The notes under the pieces are model-generated. The model was not told the DNA's origin. It did no database searches and saw nothing but the letters and a program-made list of their open reading frames with translations. Position numbers and translations under genes: made by a program. Below are positions 17,681 through 26,235 of a stretch of 64,000 nt of DNA, piece after piece. This DNA is from Flavobacterium sufflavum (GTDB taxonomy: Bacteria; Bacteroidota; Bacteroidia; Flavobacteriales; Flavobacteriaceae): positions 1 through 64,000 of the forward strand of contig NZ_SACJ01000016.1 in assembly GCF_004016525.1 (NCBI RefSeq), read 5' to 3'. Numbering within the stretch: the first letter of the stretch is position 1; each line of letters starts with the position of its first letter.

Positions 17681-18685
17681 TTACAGCGTTAGTTTATTTA
17701 CTAAATTTTCAAATTTATCTATGGTTTCTTCCATCGATACTTCCGATTTTCCTCCGGCAGCATTGCGGTGTCCACCTCCGTTAAAATGCTCTCTTGCAAA
17801 TTCATTTACATCAAAATCACCTTGTGAACGGAAAGAAATTTTAATGATTTTTTCGTCTTTATTTTCGATAAAAATGGCAGTAAATTGGATTCCCTTGATG
17901 CTTAAACCATAATTAACAATGCCTTCAGTATCTCCTTTTTCGTAGTTAAAATTATTTAACTCCTCCTGACTTAACTTAGTGTACGAGGTTTTATGTTCGG
18001 CTAATACTTTTAAATTTTGCAAAGCCCTCCCTAATAATTGCAATCGGTTATAAGAGCTGTTGTCAAAAAGTAAATTAGGGATTTTAGTGTTTTCTACCCC
18101 TAAATCAATCAACTCGGCTACAATTCGATGGGTGTTCCCGGTAGTATTTGGGAATTTAAATGAGCCTGAATCGGTTAAAATACCAGTATAAATGCAGGTT
18201 CCTATGATTTTGTCAATTTGGTCTTTTTGATTTAAAAAAGAAATAAAATTATAGACCATTTCGCAGGTAGAACCAAAAGAAGTATTCGAATAAGTATAGG
18301 CTGCATAATCATCCGGCTTTTGATGATGGTCAATCATAATGTAAGTGGTGTCGAGTACTTCGAGTACTTTTTCCATTTCGCCTACACGGTGAAAAGCATT
18401 GAAATCAAGAGTGAAAACAATGTCGGCTTGTTCTAATATTTTGGTGCAATTTTCTTTGTCTGTTTCAAAAACATGAACCATTTCAGAGCCAGGAAGCCAA
18501 GCTAAAAACTCAGGGAATTCGTTTGGAGAAATAACCGTTGCTTCGTGGTTGTTTTTTCTTAAAAAATGGTATAATCCTAAGGTAGACCCCATGGCATCAC
18601 CATCAGGATTTCTATGTGGAATAATGGCAATTTTTTTTGGAGTAGCCAATAAAGATTGTATCGCTTGTATGTCTTGTATTTTCAT
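17681..18685 (-). CDS. DHH/DHHA1 family phosphoesterase (NrnA-like)
   Basis: 334 residues. The DHH domain has PHRNPDGDAMGS (~23-34), the DFNAFHR motif and DHHQKP (~118-123); the DHHA1 domain ends with GGGHRNAAGG (~304-313). Members are oligoribonucleases (NrnA) that also dephosphorylate pAp, or cyclic-dinucleotide hydrolases; this length and lack of extra domains favour the NrnA type. Cytosolic. First gene of the four-gene operon with gldI, a linkage I recall from other flavobacteria. The link between RNA turnover and gliding folding factors is probably positional. Confidence 0.88.
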   Translation of the reverse strand: MKIQDIQAIQSLLATPKKIAIIPHRNPDGDAMGSTLGLYHFLRKNNHEATVISPNEFPEFLAWLPGSEMVHVFETDKENCTKILEQADIVFTLDFNAFHRVGEMEKVLEVLDTTYIMIDHHQKPDDYAAYTYSNTSFGSTCEMVYNFISFLNQKDQIDKIIGTCIYTGILTDSGSFKFPNTTGNTHRIVAELIDLGVENTKIPNLLFDNSSYNRLQLLGRALQNLKVLAEHKTSYTKLSQEELNNFNYEKGDTEGIVNYGLSIKGIQFTAIFIENKDEKIIKISFRSQGDFDVNEFAREHFNGGGHRNAAGGKSEVSMEETIDKFENLVNKLTL

Positions 18686-18753
18686 AGGTTGCGAATTTAC
18701 ATTTTTTTAGTGTAATCTATGAAATCATTTAAAAATTAACTTCTTTTTAAAGT

Positions 18754-20001
18754 TTAAAAATCATCGAGTTTGTTTCTTTTGAATTTTTCATACAAATGAT
18801 ATTTTACTCCCTTTACAGTCTGCGCATGATAAATACCTACTGAACCCGAAGAGAGATAGGCAATGAAACAGGAAATTGCGATAAAAACAGCGCTTTCGAT
18901 CCCAAATAGTTCGATTCCCATAACGGTACAAGCAACAGGAGTGTGAGTAGCTCCCGAAAACACAGCTACAAATCCCATTCCAGCCAAAAGAGCAATGGGT
19001 AAGGGGATAAAAAGGGATAAGGCACTGCCTAAGGTTGCACCAACGAAGAATAAAGGAGTTACCTCGCCGCCTTTGAAACCTGCACCTAAGGTAAATCCGG
19101 TGAATAGTATTTTGAGGAGAAAATCGTAGTATTCGCTTGGTTTGTTAAAGGCTTCTACGATGGTGGGAATTCCTAATCCCATGAATTTAGCAGAGCCAAA
19201 GTAATAGAAAATTAAGGCTAAGATAATTCCGCCTATATACGGACGTAATGGCGGGTAAGTGATAGTTTTTGAAAATACAGCACTCCAAAGGTGAGCGCTT
19301 CTTGAAAAAAGCATAGCTGCTAAACCAAATAAAACGCTGGCAGGAATTATCCAAAGTAAATTTTTCAGGTTCATTTCCGGAATAAGCGGGATGCTATAAT
19401 GGGTGTGATGGACAGCCCAAAGTTCTACGGTGTAGTAAGCAAAAAAGGCAACTACAAAAGAAAGAATACTGCTTTTTAGACTGATTTTGCAACAGTAAAG
19501 TACTTCTAAAGCAAAGATGGCACCTGCAAGTGGTGTTCCGAAAACAGAAGCAAAACCGGCACTGATCCCTAAAATAATCAGTGTTTTTCTATCGGTTGTA
19601 TCGAGCTGGAATATTCGGCTGAATTGGTCGGCAATGGCGCCTCCCATTTGTACAGCAGTTCCTTCACGACCTGCTGAACCTCCAAAAAGATGCGTAATGA
19701 TGGTTCCTAAAAGTACAAAAGGAGCCATTTTTAACGAAATTATTTTTTTAGGAGTTTCGTATTCTTCTAATAAAAGGTTGTTTCCTTTAACTACGTCTTT
19801 GCCGTAATAATGATATAGGAATCCTATCAATAGTCCACCGAGAGGTAAAAACCAAACAAGCCAGCTGTTTTGTGTTCTAAGCTGTGCTGCCCATTCTAAA
19901 GCGACTAATAAAAATGCAGAAGCCGAACCGGAAAAAAAGCCAATCAATGCACAGATTAAAATCCATTTGAGAGAGAGTAGTATTGTCTTTTTTAAGTTCA
20001 T
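18754..20001 (-). CDS. CLC-family transporter, fluoride-type (CLC-F-like) features
   Basis: 415 residues, ~10 membrane helices. Instead of the chloride-type GSGIP it has VKGNNLLLEEY (~71-81). Instead of GKEGP it has GREGTAVQMG (111-120, gating Glu113 kept), and the third selectivity motif reads GFKGGEVTPLF (308-318). From memory these variants are those of the F-/H+ antiporter branch (CLC-F/EriC-F), so fluoride export is my best guess; general chloride/proton exchange is the alternative. No crcB fluoride riboswitch is visible upstream; there is a long hairpin instead. Confidence 0.8.
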   Translation of the reverse strand: MNLKKTILLSLKWILICALIGFFSGSASAFLLVALEWAAQLRTQNSWLVWFLPLGGLLIGFLYHYYGKDVVKGNNLLLEEYETPKKIISLKMAPFVLLGTIITHLFGGSAGREGTAVQMGGAIADQFSRIFQLDTTDRKTLIILGISAGFASVFGTPLAGAIFALEVLYCCKISLKSSILSFVVAFFAYYTVELWAVHHTHYSIPLIPEMNLKNLLWIIPASVLFGLAAMLFSRSAHLWSAVFSKTITYPPLRPYIGGIILALIFYYFGSAKFMGLGIPTIVEAFNKPSEYYDFLLKILFTGFTLGAGFKGGEVTPLFFVGATLGSALSLFIPLPIALLAGMGFVAVFSGATHTPVACTVMGIELFGIESAVFIAISCFIAYLSSGSVGIYHAQTVKGVKYHLYEKFKRNKLDDF

Positions 20002-20022
20002 TGGTCTTTGCAGTGTAAAGTA

Positions 20023-20076
20023 TTCGAGCGCAACAAAAGCAGTTTTAGTTTTCTAATTGCTTTTATTGCGCTCGAA
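20023..20076. repeat. Long near-perfect hairpin between ridA-like and CLC genes
   Basis: Arms 20023-20048 and 20053-20076. The outer 11 bp TTCGAGCGCAA/TTGCGCTCGAA is perfect, and the inner part continues with AAAAGC/GCTTTT and TAG/CTA, broken by two mismatches and a small bulge. The loop is 4 nt. On the minus strand it lies after the RidA-like stop and 22 nt before the CLC ATG, with no T run after it, so it is not a standard terminator. It could be an RNA processing or stability element in the CLC leader. Confidence 0.7.
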
Positions 20077-20096
20077 GAGTAATTTTAGAAATTTAA

Positions 20097-20483
20097 TTAT
20101 TCAGCTAATACAGCAGTCAATTCAATTTCAACTAAGTATTCAGGAGCTACTAATTGGTTGATTCCGTAGAAACCAGTTGTAGGCTTGATGTCTTTGAAAA
20201 AAGTAGCATGAGCTGTAGCAACTGCTTCAAATGTGCTTACATCAGTAGTGAAAATACGAGTACGGATTACATCTTTCATACTTGCGTTTAAATCTTCAAG
20301 TACTTTTTCAACTCTTTCTAAAATATTTAAAGTTTGTGCGTGAGCGTCATCAGCTTTTACTTTGTCGCCATCAACAATTGCAACAGTTCCTGAAACTTCG
20401 ATGATGTTTCCAATACGAACTGCACGACAATATCCCATTTTGTCTTCCCATGGCGATCCTGTTAAGATGTTTTCTCTTTTCAT
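20097..20483 (-). CDS. RidA/YjgF family protein, atypical
   Basis: 128 residues, trimeric cytosolic YjgF fold. Recognised by SPWEDKMGYCRAVRIGN, VSGTVA and the C-terminal VEIELTAVL. The Arg that RidA uses for imine/enamine hydrolysis (in ARS of the E. coli protein) is missing; the matching stretch reads GFYGINQLVAPEY. It therefore belongs to a divergent Rid subfamily and may not be a deaminase of the RidA type. Single gene, minus strand, upstream of the CLC gene with the hairpin between them. Confidence 0.85.
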   Translation of the reverse strand: MKRENILTGSPWEDKMGYCRAVRIGNIIEVSGTVAIVDGDKVKADDAHAQTLNILERVEKVLEDLNASMKDVIRTRIFTTDVSTFEAVATAHATFFKDIKPTTGFYGINQLVAPEYLVEIELTAVLAE

Positions 20484-20719
20484 TTTGATGTATTTAATTA
20501 GTTTATAGAGGAATACACCTCTGGTTAAAGTTTAGAATATTTTGTGCAATTTATAAAAAATAGTAAAATAAAAAACACTGATTTTGATAAACTCAAATTG
20601 TATTATGGTGTTTTTGATTACCTTTAGATATAATAAATGAAAAACTTTATTGTTATCTATTTGGAATGGTTTGGTAAAAATCGTTTTTTTGAATGTAGTT
20701 TTTTAATTAAATATATATA

Positions 20720-21337
20720 ATGATGAGTCAATATTTTAGTTTTAAAGGTCAGGTTTTAATTTTGGGTTTGATGTTGGGAACACTGTCAACAGCTTATTCT
20801 CAGGAAGAGTTTGGAGGGAAGTTTAAAGTTGTTAAAGCTGCCCCAATAAAAAAGGAGGTTAAGGTAAAAGAAGTTAAAGAGAAAGATGTGAAAGTATCTA
20901 AGGCTGATTTTAATAAAATTAAATCCTATGTGATAAGTGATATTGGGGAAAATAAATATGAAGTCCCTAAAAAAGAAGAAACTGATCCTGAAAAGTTAGC
21001 TAAGAGAGATCAGGATTTAGGAGTGGTTAAAACTGCTTCGGGAACTGCTAAGGTTAGATATAGAGATGCCGCTTATGTTGACGGGGATAAGGTGCGTGTG
21101 TATTTGAATTATGTAATTGTTGAACCTGAGGTACTTTTAAATGGAGAAACTCAAGGGTTTGATATTACATTGCAAAAAGGAGTGAATCGTATTGATTTTG
21201 AAGCTATCAATGAAGGTTATGCTGCTCCAAATACAGCCGAATTTAAAATTTATGATGATAAAGGAACGGTGATTTCGTCTAATCAATGGAACATTGCTCA
21301 GGGCTTTAAGGCTACCATCATAGTAGAGAAAGAATAG
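20720..21337 (+). CDS. Secreted hypothetical protein, paralogue of the next gene
   Basis: 205 residues. Signal peptide with cleavage after AYSQ (~28), a Lys/Glu/Val-rich repetitive linker (~35-60), and a C-terminal beta-rich domain with RYRDAAYVDGDKVRVYLN and EFKIYDDKGTVIS. The same two motifs occur in the next gene (QYRDFIYVDGD, EFKIYDDKG), so they are tandem paralogues. The C-terminal domain may be a carbohydrate- or protein-binding beta-sandwich. No known name. The upstream gap 20484-20719 is AT-rich with no clear promoter match. Confidence 0.75.
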   Translation: MMSQYFSFKGQVLILGLMLGTLSTAYSQEEFGGKFKVVKAAPIKKEVKVKEVKEKDVKVSKADFNKIKSYVISDIGENKYEVPKKEETDPEKLAKRDQDLGVVKTASGTAKVRYRDAAYVDGDKVRVYLNYVIVEPEVLLNGETQGFDITLQKGVNRIDFEAINEGYAAPNTAEFKIYDDKGTVISSNQWNIAQGFKATIIVEKE

Positions 21338-21397
21338 ATTTTGGGCTTTTAACAGCATTCTTTTTGGTTAAAATTTCTTTAATGTTCCATGTTGATT

Positions 21398-21429
21398 TTG
21401 TTTTATAAATACAAAGCTTGGTATATTTG
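21398..21429 (+). promoter_or_regulatory. Full promoter (-33 TTG and -7 box) of the second secreted paralogue
   Basis: TTG at 21398-21400, 21-nt spacer, TATATTTG at 21422-21429. The best complete match to the Bacteroidota promoter in this part of the window. Transcription would start near 21434-21436, which rules out the frame's upstream start at 21418. Confidence 0.7.
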
Positions 21430-21450
21430 TTGATAGTTAGGAGATTATTA

Positions 21451-22164
21451 ATGAACCAAAGTAAGTATATTATGAAGCAAGTCTTGTTGTTTTTTATGAT
21501 GTGTTTTGCCATTAGCAGCTATGCTCAAAATGAGTTTAGTACTAAGTTTAAAGCAATTTCACCATTGAAAATTCCTGCGACTCCTAAAAAAACAGTTCCT
21601 TTAGCTACAGAGGCTCCGGTTATTAAAGCACCAAATCTTTTTAAAAAACCCGATGTTGTTTTGCCTTCAAGTTCCAAATACCAAATAGGGGAAGCAAAAC
21701 AAATTTCGATGGAACAAACGAATGATTTTGTAAATCCGGGAGACAGGATTAGGGATAAAATGACTAAGGATTTAGATAAAACTTTGGTTCGGGAAGGTTT
21801 GAAAGAAGACGACCGACTTTTGGTGAAAATTGATAAAAACTTTGGAGAAATCCGAACCAAATCTAAATACTTTACCGTTCAATATCGCGATTTTATTTAT
21901 GTCGACGGCGATTTGATTAAAGCAACAATCAATAATCAAATGATAGGTGGAATCATGGAGCTGTATTCAAGTTACGGTCAATTTGTTTTTAATCTGAGTG
22001 AGGGTATAAATACTTTTGAGATGGAGGCTTTTAGCAAAGGAACATCAGGAGGAAATACTTGTGAGTTTAAAATCTACGACGACAAAGGAGTTTTGGTACG
22101 TTCTGAGTTTTGGGATAACTGGGATAAAGGCGTTAAGGGGAAATTTGTTATTGTAAAAGAGTAA
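21451..22164 (+). CDS. Secreted hypothetical protein, paralogue of the preceding gene
   Basis: 237 residues from ATG 21451; an AGGAG sequence 6 nt upstream supports it, and ATG 21472 (MKQVLLFFMMCFA) is the alternative. Signal peptide ends at SYAQ, followed by a Pro/Lys-rich linker and a C-terminal domain with VQYRDFIYVDGDLIKATIN and CEFKIYDDKGVLVRSEFWD. The domain shares its order and motifs with the preceding gene; the pair arose by duplication but each has its own promoter. Function unknown. Confidence 0.75.
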   Translation: MNQSKYIMKQVLLFFMMCFAISSYAQNEFSTKFKAISPLKIPATPKKTVPLATEAPVIKAPNLFKKPDVVLPSSSKYQIGEAKQISMEQTNDFVNPGDRIRDKMTKDLDKTLVREGLKEDDRLLVKIDKNFGEIRTKSKYFTVQYRDFIYVDGDLIKATINNQMIGGIMELYSSYGQFVFNLSEGINTFEMEAFSKGTSGGNTCEFKIYDDKGVLVRSEFWDNWDKGVKGKFVIVKE

Positions 22165-22254
22165 GAAAGAGGTGTGTTGATTAAGCTGTTTTTTGTGAAA
22201 TTAAAAGAGTGAAAATAGAAAATAAAAAAAATAAAAAATTTCAAAAATCCACTT

Positions 22255-22283
22255 TTGCAATCCAAATTTAAAAAGTAATTTTG
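22255..22283 (+). promoter_or_regulatory. guaA promoter, placed directly against the start codon
   Basis: TTG at 22255-22257, 18-nt spacer, TAATTTTG at 22276-22283. The ATG begins only 5 nt after the box, so the transcript should start at or within about 2 nt of the start codon (leaderless or nearly so). Confidence 0.65.
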
Positions 22284-22288
22284 CGCCC

Positions 22289-23818
22289 ATGCAACACAAC
22301 GTACTTATTTTAGATTTCGGTTCGCAATACACTCAGCTGATTGCGCGTAGAGTTCGCGAATTAAATATATTCTGCGAAATTTTCCCATACAATAATATTC
22401 CATCAGATTTGTCAAGCTACAAGGCTGTGATTTTAGGAGGAAGTCCATTTTCTGTTCGTGCAGAAGATGCTCCACATCCTGATTTATCTCAAATTAGAGG
22501 AAAATTACCAATGCTTGCTGTGTGTTATGGTGCGCAATATTTATCTCATTTTAGCGGAGGTGAAGTTGCTGCTTCAAACACCAGAGAATATGGTAGAGCA
22601 AACTTGTCTTATATTAAAGAAGATGAAGTTTTCTTTGAAGGAGTTTCTCTAAACAGTCAGGTTTGGATGAGTCATAGTGATAGTATTAAGGCTTTACCGG
22701 CTAATGGTGTGAAGTTAGCAAGTACACATGATGTGGAATTTGCAGCTTACAAAATTGAAGGTGAGACCACTTATGCTATCCAATACCACCCGGAAGTGTA
22801 TCATTCTACTGATGGGAAACAAATGTTAGAGAATTTTTTAGTAAAAATTGCTCACGTTCCTCAAAATTTTACGCCAAATGCCTTTGTTGAGGAAATTGTA
22901 GCTGAAATGAAAGAGAAAATCGGAAACGATAAAGTTGTTTTAGGTCTTTCAGGAGGTGTGGATTCAACTGTGGCAGCGGTTTTATTGAACAAAGCAATCG
23001 GGAAAAACCTGTATTGTATTTTTGTTAATAATGGTTTGCTTCGTAAAAATGAGTTTCAAAGTGTTTTAGATCAATACCAAGGAATGGGTTTGAATGTAAA
23101 AGGAGTGGATGCTTCTCAACGTTTTTATGATGCTCTGGCAGGAGTTACTGATCCGGAATTGAAAAGAAAAGCCATCGGAAATGCTTTTATCGAAGTTTTT
23201 GATGATGAATCACATAAAATTGAAGATGTTACCTGGTTAGCCCAAGGTACAATATATCCTGATGTTATCGAATCGGTTTCTGTAAAAGGACCATCGGCAA
23301 CAATTAAATCGCACCATAATGTGGGTGGTTTGCCGGATTATATGAAATTGAAAATTGTAGAACCTTTGCGTATGCTTTTTAAAGATGAGGTACGTAGAGT
23401 AGGAGCATCTTTAGGAATTGATCCTGAATTGTTAGGAAGACATCCTTTCCCGGGACCTGGATTGTCAATCAGAATTTTAGGAGATATTACTTTAGAAAAA
23501 GTACAAATTTTACAAGATGTAGATAAAGTTTTTATCGACGGATTGAAATCTTGGGGATTGTATGATAAAGTTTGGCAGGCTGGAGCAATTTTGCTTCCTG
23601 TAAATAGTGTTGGGGTTATGGGTGATGAGCGTACTTACGAAAAAGTTGTTGCGCTACGTGCTGTAGAATCTACCGATGGTATGACTGCTGACTGGGTTCA
23701 CTTACCGTATGATTTCTTGATGAAAGTATCTAATGATATTATCAACAAGGTAAAAGGGGTGAACAGAGTAGTGTATGATATTAGTTCAAAACCACCAGCA
23801 ACAATTGAGTGGGAATAA
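22289..23818 (+). CDS. guaA: GMP synthase (glutamine-hydrolysing)
   Basis: 509 residues. The N-terminal class I glutaminase has its nucleophile Cys in AVCYGAQYLS and the His/Glu pair in IQYHPEVYHS. The ATP pyrophosphatase domain has GLSGGVDSTVAA; the C-terminal dimerisation domain ends KPPATIEWE. Converts XMP to GMP in the cytosol. Normal length. The first gene of the run guaA, LysM protein, DUF3820, pyrG, yidC, but a weak terminator separates it from the LysM gene. Confidence 0.97.
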   Translation: MQHNVLILDFGSQYTQLIARRVRELNIFCEIFPYNNIPSDLSSYKAVILGGSPFSVRAEDAPHPDLSQIRGKLPMLAVCYGAQYLSHFSGGEVAASNTREYGRANLSYIKEDEVFFEGVSLNSQVWMSHSDSIKALPANGVKLASTHDVEFAAYKIEGETTYAIQYHPEVYHSTDGKQMLENFLVKIAHVPQNFTPNAFVEEIVAEMKEKIGNDKVVLGLSGGVDSTVAAVLLNKAIGKNLYCIFVNNGLLRKNEFQSVLDQYQGMGLNVKGVDASQRFYDALAGVTDPELKRKAIGNAFIEVFDDESHKIEDVTWLAQGTIYPDVIESVSVKGPSATIKSHHNVGGLPDYMKLKIVEPLRMLFKDEVRRVGASLGIDPELLGRHPFPGPGLSIRILGDITLEKVQILQDVDKVFIDGLKSWGLYDKVWQAGAILLPVNSVGVMGDERTYEKVVALRAVESTDGMTADWVHLPYDFLMKVSNDIINKVKGVNRVVYDISSKPPATIEWE

Positions 23819-23854
23819 TAGAAACTTCTTAGTTGACGTTTCTTAGTTATTATA

Positions 23855-23897
23855 AAAACGGTATCAGATTTTGGAATAAAAATTTGGTACCGTTTTA
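23855..23897 (+). terminator. Probable terminator of guaA
   Basis: Stem AAAACGGTA/TACCGTTTT (9 bp) with a long 24-nt loop and only four T; weaker than others in the window. Confidence 0.55.
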
Positions 23898-23933
23898 TCT
23901 TTAGAGTAATAATTTTTTAAATAAAATAATCGA

Positions 23934-25844
23934 ATGAAGTATTTTTTTGCAATTTGGATTCCTGTTTTGATGTTTACCAATCTTGTTATTTCGCAAGGAA
24001 CGATAACGCATAAAGTAGAAAGCGGAGAAACTATAAATGATATTGCTAAGAAGTATCAAGTAACTCCTTATGATATTTATAAATTAAACCCCGATGCTCA
24101 AAGAAAATTAAGTCCTAAAACGGTGCTTTTGATTCCTGCTAAAGTGGCTGTGAAAAAGGTAGTTACTCCGGCGCAAATAACGCATAAAGTAATGCCTAAG
24201 GAAACTTTGTTTGGAATAGAGAAAAAATACAATGTTTCGGATGCTGATTTGAAAAAAGCGAATCCTTTTTTAGAAACAGAGGGTTTGCAAATAGATCAGG
24301 TTTTAGTAATCCCATCTAAATATGCTGCTAAACCTAAGGTGGTGCTTCAGGAGAAACCTTTGTATCATGATGTGCTTCCTAAAGAAACTAAATTTTCAAT
24401 TGCTAAGAAATACGGTATTACTATTGCTGAATTAGAAAAGAAAAATCCTGAAATCGTAGCTAATTTGACTGTTGGTTCTCATTTGTTGATTAAAGGAGCT
24501 CCTGTTAAAACTTCTGTATTGCCTCAAAAAGAAACGGTTAAGCAGGAGGTTGCTGTTGTTCCGGTTAAGAAATATGCAACTTATGAAGTGAAACCTAAAG
24601 AAACGTTGTATAGTTTGTCAAAAACGTTTGACATGAGTCAGGAAGAATTACTGGTTTTAAATCCTGAACTTAAAAATGGTGTTGAAACGGGGATGCTTTT
24701 AAAAGCGCCAGCTAATTTGACGTTTCCAAAAGTACAGGAAAACAAAGTGTATGTTGATTTAGTTCCTAAGGCTAATTTTTCGGGACGTAAAAAAATAGCA
24801 TTGCTTTTACCGTTTAATGTTAGCAGAGTTGAGGGAGATACTTTGAATTCGGTAGTGTCGAGATTGAAGAAGGATAAGTTTTTAAATATGACCTTAGATT
24901 TTTATGCCGGGGCTTTGATGGCAATAGATTCGGCTAAAACGTTGGGGCTTCCTATAGATGTTCAGATAGTGGATTCGGAAGAAACGAAGTATGGTTCTGA
25001 TATAGCAACAATTGTTAAGAATAATAATTTACAAACAGCTGATGCGGTTGTTGGTCCGTTTTATCAAAATAACGCCGAAACGACGGCTCGTTTGTTAGCG
25101 GTTAATAATGTGCCTGTGATTTCGCCATTGTCAAAAGATGCTGGAAATCCAATTGCTAATTTGTACCAAACCATTCCTTCTAATGATGTTTTGAAAAGCG
25201 CTATGTTCAATTATATGCGTTCTAAAAAAGGGAATGTTATTGCTGTAGTTGATAAAAAGAAAGAATCTGTAATTCAGTATATAAAACAAAATCAGACTGA
25301 TGTGAGGCTGGTTCCTTTGACTGAAAAGGGTGGCGTGGCTGCTGAAAGTTTAAAAGGAATGTTGGTTGCCGGGCGAATGAATTATGTGGTGCTTGAAACA
25401 GCAAACACTTTGATGATTAAGGCTACCATTGCGGCAATGTTAAGTGCTATGCCTGATTATCAGCTTCAATTAGTGATTTTGGAGCCAAATGCTACTTTGG
25501 ATACTGATGAGATTAATTTCTCTAATTTGGTGAAACTGAAATTAATGTATCCTTCAGTAATTAGAGATAATAATTCTCCGGAAGGTGTTATTTTCGAAAA
25601 TAAATTTAGAAAGATAAATCTAATTTCTCCAAGTGATTATGCTGTGAGAGGATTTGATGTGACTTTTGATACCATGATGCGTTTGATGCAAAATAAGCCT
25701 TTTGAAGAAACAGTGAATGCAACTGCAACAGAGCAATTTGAGAATAAATTTGAGTATTATAAAAAAGATAATGCTGGATATGTAAATAAAGGGGTTTATA
25801 TCTTGTATTATGATACTGATTTGACTGAAAAAGTAGCCAATTAA
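23934..25844 (+). CDS. LysM-repeat protein with periplasmic-binding-like C-terminal domain
   Basis: 636 residues. A signal peptide (~1-21) is followed by four LysM units, starting near THKVESGETINDIAKKY, THKVMPKETLFGIEKKY, YHDVLPKETKFSIAKKY and YEVKPKETLYSLSKTF. From ~285 on there is a type-1 periplasmic binding protein-like domain (KIALLLPFNVSR, DAVVGPFYQNN, ISPLSKDAG), as in LpoA-like or amino-acid-binding folds. The LysM part should bind peptidoglycan, so an envelope role, perhaps in wall synthesis control, is inferred. 14 nt separate it from the DUF3820 gene. Confidence 0.9.
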   Translation: MKYFFAIWIPVLMFTNLVISQGTITHKVESGETINDIAKKYQVTPYDIYKLNPDAQRKLSPKTVLLIPAKVAVKKVVTPAQITHKVMPKETLFGIEKKYNVSDADLKKANPFLETEGLQIDQVLVIPSKYAAKPKVVLQEKPLYHDVLPKETKFSIAKKYGITIAELEKKNPEIVANLTVGSHLLIKGAPVKTSVLPQKETVKQEVAVVPVKKYATYEVKPKETLYSLSKTFDMSQEELLVLNPELKNGVETGMLLKAPANLTFPKVQENKVYVDLVPKANFSGRKKIALLLPFNVSRVEGDTLNSVVSRLKKDKFLNMTLDFYAGALMAIDSAKTLGLPIDVQIVDSEETKYGSDIATIVKNNNLQTADAVVGPFYQNNAETTARLLAVNNVPVISPLSKDAGNPIANLYQTIPSNDVLKSAMFNYMRSKKGNVIAVVDKKKESVIQYIKQNQTDVRLVPLTEKGGVAAESLKGMLVAGRMNYVVLETANTLMIKATIAAMLSAMPDYQLQLVILEPNATLDTDEINFSNLVKLKLMYPSVIRDNNSPEGVIFENKFRKINLISPSDYAVRGFDVTFDTMMRLMQNKPFEETVNATATEQFENKFEYYKKDNAGYVNKGVYILYYDTDLTEKVAN

Positions 25845-25858
25845 TCAGTAGTTTTTAG

Positions 25859-26092
25859 ATGGATGATAATCAAAAAAAACTCGTGAAGTTGGCATATACT
25901 AAAATGCCTTTTGGTAAATATGAGGGTCGATTTTTAATTGATTTACCCGAATATTATGTGGTTTGGTATCACAATAAAGGTTTTCCAAAAGGAGAATTAG
26001 GAGAGCAGTTACAATTGATTTACGAACTAAAGTTGAACGGTTTAGAAGAATTGATACGAAATATTAAAAAAAGATATCCGAAACCTCATTGA
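25859..26092 (+). CDS. DUF3820 family small protein
   Basis: 77 residues, recognised by MPFGKYEGRFLIDLPEYYV, GFPKGELGEQL and YELKLNGLEEL. Cytosolic, function not established. It is in an operon with the LysM gene. The terminator's left arm is made from the last codons of this gene. Confidence 0.88.
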   Translation: MDDNQKKLVKLAYTKMPFGKYEGRFLIDLPEYYVVWYHNKGFPKGELGEQLQLIYELKLNGLEELIRNIKKRYPKPH

Positions 26093-26118
26093 TTTGTGAA
26101 TTTAATGAGGTTTTTATT
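26081..26118 (+). terminator. Terminator overlapping the DUF3820 stop
   Basis: Stem AAACCTCATT/AATGAGGTTT, 13-nt loop, T run. The left arm lies in coding sequence and the stop codon spans the arm-loop border. Confidence 0.85.
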
Positions 26119-26188
26119 TTTGTATTAACAAAAGTCAATTTTAGAAATTATCTCATTTCCAAATTAGCATAATCTAAATTTATAATCG

Positions 26189-26196
26189 TATTTTTG
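26189..26196 (+). promoter_or_regulatory. -7 promoter box of pyrG
   Basis: TATTTTTG matches TAnnTTTG; 47 bp from the start of the box to the ATG at 26236. Confidence 0.6.
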
Positions 26197-26235
26197 CCAC
26201 GTTTTTTACACAACTACAATACAAACTAGAACAGC

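Noticed and set aside
20002..20096. Fluoride (crcB) riboswitch upstream of the CLC gene
   Set aside because: The crcB consensus (GGnGAUGG start with pseudoknot) is not seen; only the long hairpin is present.
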